A stretch of 37,716 bases of DNA from Leptolyngbyaceae cyanobacterium M33_DOE_097 (GTDB taxonomy: Bacteria > Cyanobacteriota > Cyanobacteriia > Leptolyngbyales > Leptolyngbyaceae). The position numbers were made by a program, and so were the translations under genes. The stretch is from positions 1 to 37,716 of the forward strand of contig DVDV01000376.1 of the NCBI GenBank assembly GCA_015296075.1, given 5' to 3'. Below the pieces are notes generated by a model. It worked only from the letters and a program-made list of their open reading frames with translations, was not told where the DNA came from and made no database searches. This document shows, piece by piece, positions 1 to 7,472 of the stretch; positions within the stretch are counted from its first letter, which is position 1; every line of letters starts with the position of its first letter.

Positions 1-72
1 CACACTGTCCGGCGTTTGTGCCCAGTCGCAATCGCTAATTGACTCAATCGAGGGAGGAACGGGTTCATTCAT
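1..72 (-). CDS. Possible N-terminus of a leftward gene running off the window
   Basis: On the minus strand an ATG at 72 opens a 24-codon frame with no stop before the left edge. A GGTGG-like purine stretch lies just upstream. The visible peptide begins MNEPVPPSIES and continues with DCDWAQTPDSV. The D-W-x-x-T-P-x-S-V pattern recalls the N-terminal segment (DUF6444-like) found before the coiled coil of some IS66-type transposases, but 24 residues are too few to decide. Without the sequence to the left this could also be an unrelated hypothetical protein or a chance open frame. Confidence 0.3.
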   Translation of the reverse strand, partial: MNEPVPPSIESISDCDWAQTPDSV

Positions 73-861
73 CTTGCCACCCTAACAGCCGCCAGTGTTT
101 TTCTCAATTAAATTTTGTCAACCCCTTGAACGGTTACCTTACGAAGGTCAAAAGTAGGATTTTCACCCGTCTCATTTGATACATCGATCGCAGTCATACA
201 GCACACCTGAAAAAATCGAAGTACGCTAATAGTTTTACAGCAGAACTATCTAGACTTCGAGCTTGGTGGCTGCTTTATTTACTAAAACAAATTAACAGTT
301 TTCCAACCGTGTAATAAACTTTTGAAAAATAAAAACCAGGCGACACTCTCTCTTGAGCTTTGACTTTTAGCCTTGAGCATTACGTTTTACGCTACTCATT
401 TTGTTATTCATTTCAAGCAATAAAACTACAGATAGGTTCTTCAGTTAGCCAAAGATAAAAATTCTTTTCGCTTAAATTATTTAATAACCTGGCAGATTCT
501 TATGAGATAGAAAGTAGCAAATTCAACTTAACTCCGACTGTAAAAAACCCCACCAAACAACCAGCAAGGTTAGTAACGATGGGGCAAGAGACGCAGTTAG
601 GAGGTATCTCACTCACTAAACTACACAAGGAAATATCGTTAATGCCTGCATTTAATAAGTTCTTAAACTCTTAAGCGCGAGACGTAAAGGAATTGCAACA
701 TTTTTCTCTTCGCTGAAATCCTCGGTTGACAACGGCGATCGCGTTCTCAACCCAATACTTTCCCGGAAAATCCAAAAAGCGCGGTATAAGGAAGATATTG
801 ACGACTAGCAGCAAAACAAAGCAATCGTTGCACCCTGACCACCGCAAAACAGATTGAAGGA
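73..861. other. Intergenic region, AT-rich, no convincing protein gene
   Basis: About 790 bp separate the left-edge frame from the kinase gene. Neither strand shows a persuasive coding frame. A hairpin followed by a T-run on the minus strand (542-584) is the clearest structure and is listed separately. A ten-codon frame at 642-674 (MPAFNKFLNS) has AAGGA upstream but is too short to call. A TTGACA at 726-731 lacks a well-spaced -10 element, so no promoter for the kinase gene is assigned. Confidence 0.6.
542..584 (-). terminator. Putative Rho-independent terminator (leftward)
   Basis: Read on the minus strand, CCCCA (580-584) pairs with TGGGG (548-552). An inner stem AACC/GGTT forms between 568-571 and 559-562, and six T residues follow (542-547). 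No protein gene is seen immediately upstream on the minus strand, so it may end an unannotated small RNA or stop leftward read-through. Confidence 0.5.
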
Positions 862-2958
862 ATGCTTACAAGTTTGCAGAACGGCCGTTACAGAATCTTA
901 CGTGACCTCGGTGGCGGTGGCTTTGGCAAAACATTTGTTGCAGAAGATACTCTATCGAGCGATCGCCGCATCTGCGTGATTAAGCAGTTTCAGCCAGGTA
1001 GTCGTGACCAAGAATTTCTGAAAATTGCGCGGCGTCTGTTTCAAAGTGAAGCAGAAACCCTTCGCAAGCTAGGCAACCACGCTCAAATTCCAGAGCTATA
1101 CGATGGGTTTGAAGAAGATCAAGAATTTTATTTAGTGCTGGAATACATCGAAGGTCAAGCACTTAACCAGCGACTCAATGAAGTGAGTCGGCTAGATGAA
1201 TCAGATGTTACCCAACTGCTACGCGATGTATTAGAAGTATTAGATTTCGTTCATCAAAATCAGGTAATTCATCGTGACATCAAACCTGCCAATCTGATTC
1301 AGCGAAAAGATGATGGGAAGTATGTCTTAATCGACTTTGGGGCAGTCAAACAACTTCAGACTCAATTACACACAGAATTGATGCAAACGGGCTACACCGT
1401 AGGCATTGGCACACAGGGCTATGGTCCGAGTGAGCAGTTGATGGGCAAGCCACGCTACAACAGCGACATCTATGCCCTGGGTATGACAGCCATTCATGCG
1501 CTTACAGGAATGCAACCCGCTCAGTTGCCAACGCATCCCGATACCGGAGAAGTCATTTGGCGCGATGAAGCCTTAGTCAGTCCAAAGCTAGCTGCCATCT
1601 TAAACAAAATGGTGCGCTATCACTTTAGCGATCGCTACGCTGCAGCCCGTGATGTTTTATCTGCGCTTGATCAACCCGCTGAAACCATTCTCGACGAAAC
1701 ACAGGCACCATTGCTAGGTGACTATGGAATGACGCGTCCTGTGCAGGATAGTGTGCGAGAACAAACGCGTGTTTTACGCAAACCTGCGCGATCGCTCTAT
1801 ACCTTCTTCATTCTGGGATTGGCAAGCTTTGCCGTCACTGGCGTTGTGGCAGGCATTCGTTTACTCGGAGGCTTACAAACAGCAGAGCTAGCCGCGTACG
1901 ACCGCATGGTTCGCTACAAGCCTGTCATGCCCAGAGATGATCGCCTTACAATTGTGGCAATTACCGACACCGATATTCAAACTTTGAAACGGTTTCCAAT
2001 TCCAGATGCGGCGATCGCCCAACTGATTCAACGGCTGCAAACCTTTCGTCCACGGGCGATCGGCCTCGACTTACTGCGTGACATTCCGCAAGAGCCAGGT
2101 CATCAAGCTCTCGTCAAAGCCTTGCAAGCAGACAACGTCATTACAATCACCAATTTGGGTAATCCCCCAACTCCGGCTCCGCCTAATGTACCCGCTGATC
2201 GGGTTGGGTTTAATGATATTCCGCTCGACCCCAGTGACATTGCCCGTCGCAATCTCATGTTTCTCAACCTGGGGGAACGCGATTACTATTCCTTTTCGCT
2301 CCGGCTCGCTTTAGCTTACCTGGCAGGCGAAGGCATTACATTTGATTCCAATACCGAAAACCGGGACTACGTGCGCTTAGGCAAAGCAACCTTTACGCCC
2401 TTAAACAAAAACAGTGGTGGATACGAAACAATAGACGATCGCGGCTATCAAATCCTGTTGCGTTATCGGGGTCGCAACATTGCCCAACAGGTCAGCCTTT
2501 CAGATGTCTTGGCAGGCAAGGTCAAGCCGGAATGGTTTCAAGACCGGGTGGTTTTAATCGGCACAACCGCATTGACTGCCAAGGACTTGTTTTCAACCCC
2601 TTACAGCAGCGTGAATGAGGACATCCCCAGAATGCCGGGAGTGATGGTGCATGCCCAGATGGTCAGCCAAATTTTAGATGCGGCGATGGGTCAATCGGCT
2701 TTGTTTTGGTTTTGGCCAGAGTGGCTTGAAGTGGTGTGGATCGCAGGCTGGGCGATGTTAGGCAGCGCGATCGCCTGGTTTATCCGGCATCCGATTTGGG
2801 TCGGGTTAGCCGGAGTCAGCCTGGTTGCAAGCCTATTGGTGAGCTGTTATAGCTTGTTTCTGGCTCTCAATTGGGTTCCCTTTATCGCCCCCGCGATCGC
2901 CGCGATCGTGGCAGGTGGTCTGGTCATTGCTTATCGAGCCTATGCTGACCAAAATTAG
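862..2958 (+). CDS. Serine/threonine protein kinase with CHASE2 sensor domain
   Basis: A 698-residue membrane-bound Hanks-type kinase. The N-terminal kinase domain (about 10-275) has a glycine-rich loop GGGGFGKT (17-24), the ATP-binding lysine K41 in VIKQF, the catalytic loop HRDIKPANL with D139, and the metal-binding DFG at 158-160, so it looks active. A membrane segment follows near 313-335, then a CHASE2 domain (about 340-610), and three hydrophobic segments end the protein. In this family CHASE2 is an extracytoplasmic sensor of unknown ligand, with the kinase in the cytoplasm. AAGGA just before the ATG supports the start. The next gene begins 27 bp downstream, so the two may be cotranscribed. 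The substrate cannot be inferred. Confidence 0.93.
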   Translation: MLTSLQNGRYRILRDLGGGGFGKTFVAEDTLSSDRRICVIKQFQPGSRDQEFLKIARRLFQSEAETLRKLGNHAQIPELYDGFEEDQEFYLVLEYIEGQALNQRLNEVSRLDESDVTQLLRDVLEVLDFVHQNQVIHRDIKPANLIQRKDDGKYVLIDFGAVKQLQTQLHTELMQTGYTVGIGTQGYGPSEQLMGKPRYNSDIYALGMTAIHALTGMQPAQLPTHPDTGEVIWRDEALVSPKLAAILNKMVRYHFSDRYAAARDVLSALDQPAETILDETQAPLLGDYGMTRPVQDSVREQTRVLRKPARSLYTFFILGLASFAVTGVVAGIRLLGGLQTAELAAYDRMVRYKPVMPRDDRLTIVAITDTDIQTLKRFPIPDAAIAQLIQRLQTFRPRAIGLDLLRDIPQEPGHQALVKALQADNVITITNLGNPPTPAPPNVPADRVGFNDIPLDPSDIARRNLMFLNLGERDYYSFSLRLALAYLAGEGITFDSNTENRDYVRLGKATFTPLNKNSGGYETIDDRGYQILLRYRGRNIAQQVSLSDVLAGKVKPEWFQDRVVLIGTTALTAKDLFSTPYSSVNEDIPRMPGVMVHAQMVSQILDAAMGQSALFWFWPEWLEVVWIAGWAMLGSAIAWFIRHPIWVGLAGVSLVASLLVSCYSLFLALNWVPFIAPAIAAIVAGGLVIAYRAYADQN

Positions 2959-2985
2959 AGGTAGCACTACCAAACAGCAAGAAGC

Positions 2986-4014
2986 ATGGCTCTCTATCCG
3001 CCGCATCTCACTTCTCTCTTACAAGCTTGCCCAACGGTTGAAACCACATCTGACGCGCCCCACTACTTTCCATTAGAAAACGGGCGCTACGAAATTAAAC
3101 CGGGGATGCTGCCGTTAGAGACTGATTTAGGGAATGGAGCCATTGATCGCCAGGTCTTTCAATTTGATCGGAATCGTGAACACTACTACCGCATCAAACA
3201 AGCAGCCCGCGCTGAATGTCTGGAAAAGTACTATCAAACTTGCAATTACACCGACACTGTTGCTTGTGCAGTGACCCACTTTATCGTCGAACGGTTGACG
3301 CACGAGCATCCTCAGACGTTTCATGCGATCGCCCAACCAAACGGTGCCTGCTCATTGCACAATCGATTCACGCAGGAAACATTGCATTTTGATGCCGACT
3401 GGCAACTGCAACCCGACAAGCAACAGCAAACCCCCTATGTCTCCGCCCTGGATGCTTTAGCCACTCAGGTTCAAGAAGATTTAGTTGTGGTCAGCCGCGA
3501 TCAGAAAAAACATTGGGTCAGTGCGATTCATCTCTGCTTCCCGAACTACTGGGCGGCTACGGACAAGATTGGGCAAGACTTTGCGACTGTCCATGCGCCT
3601 GTCGCTGGCATGGAGAAGTTGAACCAGCGAGGTCCAGCGCTGACCCACACCATGATTGCTCATCGTCCGACAGTCCGGTTTGGCTGGGGGTTAACCACCG
3701 ATACGCGCCTCAATCACCATCCTGATGCGCCGCCTGGTATACCTTTGAGCGAATGGCAGGGCAGACAATTTAACCCGCAAACACCCCGCCTCTACGTTCG
3801 AGTTGAGCGCCAGGTGATTTGGGGATTTGCAGCGGTGAATGCTGCTTTGTTTGCCATTCGCACCTACTTTTGGGATTGTGCCATTCTGCGGCAACAGATT
3901 GCGCGCAGATCGCAACTCCAGGCCGCGATCGCATCAATGACACCCGCCACACTCGCCTATAAAGGCTTGGCCAACAGCAAAACCGCGATCATGACCTGGC
4001 TTACCTCTGGTTAA
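2986..4014 (+). CDS. DUF3445 family protein (haem-dependent oxidative N-demethylase-like)
   Basis: A 342-residue soluble protein with no signal peptide. It matches the DUF3445 family, whose characterised member is the alpha subunit of a haem-dependent dimethylamine-oxidising demethylase. Visible family features are the central VQEDLVVVSR block (about 164-173), the IHLCFPNYW segment, the HAPVAGM motif (about 204-210), and the C-terminal RVERQVIW and ALFAIRTYFWD stretches. The real substrate in cyanobacteria is unknown, and no partner subunit genes lie nearby. It starts 27 bp after the kinase stop with a weak purine-rich site (AAGAAG), which suggests a two-gene unit. Family assignment is good; enzymatic activity is inferred only. 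Confidence 0.8.
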   Translation: MALYPPHLTSLLQACPTVETTSDAPHYFPLENGRYEIKPGMLPLETDLGNGAIDRQVFQFDRNREHYYRIKQAARAECLEKYYQTCNYTDTVACAVTHFIVERLTHEHPQTFHAIAQPNGACSLHNRFTQETLHFDADWQLQPDKQQQTPYVSALDALATQVQEDLVVVSRDQKKHWVSAIHLCFPNYWAATDKIGQDFATVHAPVAGMEKLNQRGPALTHTMIAHRPTVRFGWGLTTDTRLNHHPDAPPGIPLSEWQGRQFNPQTPRLYVRVERQVIWGFAAVNAALFAIRTYFWDCAILRQQIARRSQLQAAIASMTPATLAYKGLANSKTAIMTWLTSG

Positions 4015-4093
4015 GTGACAACAACCCAAAGGGGGGTTAACCGCTTGGTAGAATGGTTTGATGCCGTTATTGACCTTTTCTGGAGAACGCAAC

Positions 4094-4846
4094 ATGACGC
4101 AGGTTGCAGCAACAGCGATCGCAGACCAAGACATTGCCAAGCTTGAAGCAGAACTCGTTAATCAAAGCCCTCAAAAAATTTTAGAGCGCGCCCTCAGCCT
4201 GTTTGACAACATTGCCATCTCCTTCAGTGGAGCCGAAGATGTCGTGTTAATTGACATGGCTCACCGGATCAACCCCAACATCAAAGTCTTTAGCCTGGAT
4301 ACAGGCCGGCTCCATGCAGAGACCTATCAATTTATTGAAAAGGTGAGAAAGCATTACGGCATTGCCATTGAGATCATGTATCCCGATGCGGCGGCAGTCG
4401 AAGCTTTAGTCACAGAAAAAGGTCTCTTCAGTTTCTACGAAGATGGGCATAACGAGTGCTGCGGAATTCGTAAAGTAGCCCCGCTTCGCCGTAAACTCGC
4501 GACCGTAGACGCCTGGGTCACGGGTCAGCGTAAAGACCAAAACCCGTCAACGCGGGCTAGCGTGCCAGTCATTCAGGCAGACACCACCTTTGCGGCGGGC
4601 GATCGCCAACTGATCAAATTTAACCCCTTAGCCAACTGGTCTTCTGCCGATGTTTGGATGTACATCCGCTCTTACGAAGTACCTTACAACCCACTCCACG
4701 AACGAGGTTTTGTGAGCATCGGCTGCGAACCCTGCACCCGTCCCGTGCTACCAAACCAGCATGAGCGCGAAGGTCGCTGGTGGTGGGAAGATGCAGGGAA
4801 AAAGGAATGTGGTTTACATGCTATTAACACCAAGCAAGAAGGGTAA
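4094..4846 (+). CDS. cysH: Assimilatory sulfonucleotide (APS/PAPS) reductase
   Basis: A 250-residue enzyme that reduces activated sulfate to sulfite for cysteine synthesis in the cytoplasm. The start at 4094 is preferred over an in-frame ATG at 4058 because GGAGAA sits at a good distance and homologues begin there. The PP-loop is represented by SFSGAEDV (43-50), and the catalytic cysteine is in the ECGLH motif (C239). Two further pairs, C122-C123 and C211/C214 in GCEPC, are the ligands of the [4Fe-4S] cluster that marks the APS-reducing type. Classical PAPS reductases of the E. coli type lack them. The substrate is therefore more likely APS. The gene stands alone; no other sulfate-assimilation genes are adjacent. 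Confidence 0.95.
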   Translation: MTQVAATAIADQDIAKLEAELVNQSPQKILERALSLFDNIAISFSGAEDVVLIDMAHRINPNIKVFSLDTGRLHAETYQFIEKVRKHYGIAIEIMYPDAAAVEALVTEKGLFSFYEDGHNECCGIRKVAPLRRKLATVDAWVTGQRKDQNPSTRASVPVIQADTTFAAGDRQLIKFNPLANWSSADVWMYIRSYEVPYNPLHERGFVSIGCEPCTRPVLPNQHEREGRWWWEDAGKKECGLHAINTKQEG

Positions 4847-4862
4847 GTAAGCGATCGGGAAT

Positions 4863-4904
4863 GAAGGTTGGGGGGATGGCTGAGCATCTATTCACTCAAC
4901 CTTC
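4863..4904 (+). terminator. Possible terminator after cysH
   Basis: GAAGGTTG (4863-4870) pairs with CAACCTTC (4897-4904) around a 26-nt loop. It is followed by a T-containing but interrupted tail. It lies between the convergent cysH and rpsU genes. The weak tail and long loop keep confidence modest. Confidence 0.4.
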
Positions 4905-4932
4905 GCTATCTTAATTACTTACTCAATGAGTT

Positions 4933-5121
4933 TTAGGCTCCACCCCGCGACTGCCAGCGTTTACGTCTAGCGCTTGCCTTTCGTTTTGCCTTTTCAAGGG
5001 GAGTCTCATAATGCCGTTTCTTCTTCATATCGGCGAAGATATCAGCTTTAGAGACTTGCCGCTTAAAGCGACGGAGTGCAGACTCAATCCCTTCATTCTC
5101 ACCCAAAATCACCTGAGCCAC
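4933..5121 (-). CDS. rpsU: 30S ribosomal protein bS21
   Basis: A 62-residue basic protein of the small ribosomal subunit, which acts near the 16S rRNA 3' end during initiation. The [16 protein letters not shown] block and the lysine/arginine-rich C-terminus ([13 protein letters not shown]) are diagnostic. The start is a GTG at 5121 with a strong AGGAGG seven bases before it. It lies downstream of an RRM-protein gene on the same strand. This arrangement is known in Anabaena, where rpsU is cotranscribed with rbpA1 and responds to temperature. The 196-bp gap between the two contains hairpins, one followed by a T-run, so expression probably depends on read-through or on a local promoter. Confidence 0.97.
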   Translation of the reverse strand: MAQVILGENEGIESALRRFKRQVSKADIFADMKKKRHYETPLEKAKRKASARRKRWQSRGGA

Positions 5122-5238
5122 TTCACAACCTCCTCTTTGTGTTAAATAGTGCGTGAAAACTGGCAGAACTCAATACTTCAGTTCTAGCAAATAGCGGTGC
5201 AGAACGATCCTGCCAGGAGTTGAGTGGTGAGAAACCGG

Positions 5239-5280
5239 AAAAAAACTCTAGCAGAATAAGGCACTTCCTTTTCTGCTAGA
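5239..5280 (-). terminator. Terminator/attenuator between rbp and rpsU
   Basis: On the minus strand a perfect 10-bp stem, TCTAGCAGAA (5271-5280) with TTCTGCTAGA (5247-5256), has a 14-nt loop and is followed by G and seven T residues (5239-5245). This is a textbook intrinsic terminator placed between two genes that are usually cotranscribed. It probably yields a short rbp mRNA and a minor long rbp-rpsU mRNA. Confidence 0.8.
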
Positions 5281-5317
5281 AGCTCCTCATTTATGAGTTT
5301 TTTGTTAGTTATTTTAT

Positions 5318-5626
5318 TTAGTAGCGACGATCGCCCCGTGATTGGCGATTATTTCCCCATCCACCACCTGAGGCTGGACGCTCTTCGCGTGGGCGAGCCT
5401 TATTCACTTTCAGGTCACGACCCATCCATTCTGCTCCGTCGAGTGCATCGATCGCAGCCGTTTCTTCTGCATCTGACGACATCTCAATAAAGCCAAAACC
5501 ACGACGGCGACCTGTTTCGCGATCTGTCGGGAGTTGTACCCGCTTAACTGTTCCGTATTCTGCGAAAATCTCGCTGACTGCCTCTTCAGTCGCCTGATAA
5601 GGCAGGTTACCAACATAGATTGACAT
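5318..5626 (-). CDS. RRM-type RNA-binding protein with glycine-rich tail (cyanobacterial Rbp family)
   Basis: A 102-residue protein with a single RNA recognition motif. RNP2 is IYVGNL (3-8) and RNP1 is RGFGFIEM (42-49). A short Gly/Asn/Arg tail (GGGWGNNRQSRGDRRY) ends the protein. The start at 5626 is chosen because the RRM begins at once and GGAG lies just upstream; an 11-residue upstream extension is unlikely. In cyanobacteria these proteins bind RNA, and several with Gly-rich tails are induced by cold. The downstream rpsU and the long leader (promoter candidate at 5833-5861) fit that regulated rbp-rpsU arrangement. The RNA targets cannot be told from sequence. Confidence 0.95.
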   Translation of the reverse strand: MSIYVGNLPYQATEEAVSEIFAEYGTVKRVQLPTDRETGRRRGFGFIEMSSDAEETAAIDALDGAEWMGRDLKVNKARPREERPASGGGWGNNRQSRGDRRY

Positions 5627-5832
5627 GAACCACTCCATGTGAAATGTGCAGAGAATCAAGTCGGAGAGTTGCCTGTCAACCTATATGAAGACTCAACTGA
5701 ACCCGAATATGAAATCTCATTCGATTTAATACTAGCGCAGAACAAGGCGGTTGCTTGCTCTGCTGCCAAAAAAGTCACCACCCCGTCAGGAAAGCTGGCT
5801 AAGCAGAAGACTCATCTCAATTTTAGTCTCAA

Positions 5833-5861
5833 CTATTACACTTCGACGAACAAACTGTAAA
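5833..5861 (-). promoter_or_regulatory. Candidate sigma70-type promoter for rbp
   Basis: On the minus strand, TTTACA (5856-5861) and TAATAG (5833-5838) are separated by exactly 17 bp. Transcription would begin near 5826, giving a leader of about 200 nt before the rbp start. Long leaders are typical of cold-regulated rbp genes in cyanobacteria. Confidence 0.45.
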
Positions 5862-6016
5862 CTACTCGCACACACAAAAGCCACGCTCAGAGGATTTTTA
5901 ATCAAAAGACTGCAAAACTTGCAAAGACAAATCGCAAATGACTGTAAAAGCTCAATAAAGATCGGCGGCTAAATCGTCCTTTCCATTTCGATTCAGATAG
6001 GATTCGATCGCAGGAT

Positions 6017-6052
6017 TTAATGAACTTTCATGACTTAATGAACTTTCATAAC
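6017..6052. repeat. Tandem pair of 18-bp repeats, each containing a small palindrome
   Basis: TTAATGAACTTTCATGAC (6017-6034) is followed directly by a copy with one mismatch (6035-6052). Each unit contains ATGAA-CT-TTCAT, a palindrome with 5-bp arms. The pair ends about 92 bp before the GTG of the first glycosyltransferase gene, a position that suits an operator for a dimeric regulator. Confidence 0.7.
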
Positions 6053-6144
6053 GATCTTAACTGTGGCACTTTTATAAAAGTTTTTGTACTTTACTCGCCA
6101 CTGCGCGATCCCAGTCCTGCTGATCAACGCTGGAGAATGAGTCT

Positions 6145-7470
6145 GTGAAATCCAAGTGTCCGCCAGTTGATAAACGGGTTTCAGTCGATCACCCCATCGG
6201 TGTTCGGTGTGTCGAGTTAACACAGCCACTTGCACCATTGATGGATGTGCAAAGTTATAGTCACGTTCGAGTTTACGTTGCTAGAAACGGTAGCCCGTTT
6301 GGCTGGGTTCAAATCACCAACCAGTTTCAGCCTCTTAGCGTTACCGATTTAGCCCAAGCGATCGCGCAGAAATTTGGCTCAGACAGCCTTGCCCCTGTTG
6401 CGTCAGCCCCAACCGAGTCACTTGCGCCCGACGTTTCGGTGTCGATCATCGTGGCAACCTGCGATCGCCCGACTGACTTACGCAGTTGCCTGCGCCAGTT
6501 GACAACCCAAGCAACCCAACGCCCCGTTGAAATCATTGTTGTCGATAATCGGCCTGACTCCGGTTTAAGCGCACCCGTCGTTGCAGATTTTCCACAAGTC
6601 ACGTTAGTCAATGAGCCACGTGCGGGGGTTTCCTATGCTCGCAATGCTGGCATTAGCCAAAGTCACGGCGAGATCATTGTTTCAATTGACGATGATGTGG
6701 TTGTCGCACCCGACTGGCTCGAAAAGTTAGTTGCGCCATTCTCTCGTTCAGAAGTCATGGGGGTCACCGGCAATGTGCTGCCTTTAGAGTTGGAAACCCC
6801 GGCGCAACAACTATTTGAAATTTATGGAAATGGTGGTCTGAGCCGAGGTTTTGAGCCATTTGAAGTCGATCGCGACTGGTTGCTTAGCTCGCGGCTGGTT
6901 GCCCCCGTTTGGGAATTGGGTGGTACAGCGAATGCAGCCTTTCGAGCCTGTGTCTTTAGCGATCCCAAGATTGGCTTGATGGAGGAAACATTAGGGCCAG
7001 GAATGCCATCAGGAGTGGGTGAAGACATTTACCTGTTCTACAAAATCTTGCTTGCAGGGCACACCATGGTTTATCAAGCGTCTGCCTGCGTGTGGCATCG
7101 GCATCGGCGCACACTTCCTGAATTGCGTCGTCAACTCTACAACTACAGCAAGGGTGTTATTTCGTATCATCTGACCACCCTCCTGCGCGATCGCGATTTT
7201 CGCCTCTTGCACAGCTTGCTGATTTTTCTACCGATTTACCACATCAAGCAAGTGGTTTGGTTTCTCATCGGGCAGAGTGCTTACCCCGCTTCGCTCGTTT
7301 GGGTTGAAGTCCTTGGTCACCTGGCTGGGCCGTGGTCGCTCTGGCGATCGCACCAGCGCGTTCAATCGCTTGGTCGCAGTGCCTCCTATGTGGATCCGGC
7401 ACAGCGTCTCACTCACAATTCAACTTTTCCTGTGGCGCAAGCCAAATCATCATCCTTGTCCTTGAGGTAA
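6145..7470 (+). CDS. Family 2 glycosyltransferase with N-terminal accessory module
   Basis: A 441-residue protein. Residues 18-82 form a small module (ending VRVYVARNGSPFGWVQI plus a helix) that recurs twice in the next gene. The GT-A fold GT2 domain follows from about 97: SVSIIVATCDRP, the metal/nucleotide-sugar site DDD at 182-184, GGTANAAFR, the GEDIYL acidic motif, and a WHRHRR segment. The C-terminal 120 residues are partly hydrophobic and may touch the membrane. The start is GTG with GGAGAA seven bases upstream. The stop lies only 2 bp before the next gene. It probably adds a sugar to a lipid-linked or exported glycan; donor and acceptor are unknown. Confidence 0.9.
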   Translation: MKSKCPPVDKRVSVDHPIGVRCVELTQPLAPLMDVQSYSHVRVYVARNGSPFGWVQITNQFQPLSVTDLAQAIAQKFGSDSLAPVASAPTESLAPDVSVSIIVATCDRPTDLRSCLRQLTTQATQRPVEIIVVDNRPDSGLSAPVVADFPQVTLVNEPRAGVSYARNAGISQSHGEIIVSIDDDVVVAPDWLEKLVAPFSRSEVMGVTGNVLPLELETPAQQLFEIYGNGGLSRGFEPFEVDRDWLLSSRLVAPVWELGGTANAAFRACVFSDPKIGLMEETLGPGMPSGVGEDIYLFYKILLAGHTMVYQASACVWHRHRRTLPELRRQLYNYSKGVISYHLTTLLRDRDFRLLHSLLIFLPIYHIKQVVWFLIGQSAYPASLVWVEVLGHLAGPWSLWRSHQRVQSLGRSASYVDPAQRLTHNSTFPVAQAKSSSLSLR

Positions 7471-7472
7471 CC

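Larger units (their letters stand above)
5627..6144. other. Divergent intergenic region between rbp and the glycan cluster
   Basis: This 518-bp region drives two divergent units. The left part is the probable rbp leader. The right part has two 18-bp tandem repeats (6017-6052) and a perfect 14-bp palindrome ACTTTTATAAAAGT (6068-6081), both within about 130 bp of the first glycosyltransferase gene. Short open frames on the plus strand have no homology-like features and overlap the leader. They are not called. Confidence 0.6.

Noticed and set aside
642-674. Ten-residue frame MPAFNKFLNS preceded by AAGGA
   Set aside because: Too short to separate from chance; no coupling to a downstream gene within reach.
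5639-5972. Two overlapping 73-codon frames on the plus strand
   Set aside because: They lie in the probable rbp leader and promoter, overlap each other in different frames and have no recognisable features.
7332-7472. Longer N-terminus for the double GT2 gene
   Set aside because: It overlaps the end of the previous gene in another frame. ATG 7473 has its own GAGG site and the conserved module starts right there, so this is not a frameshifted single gene.
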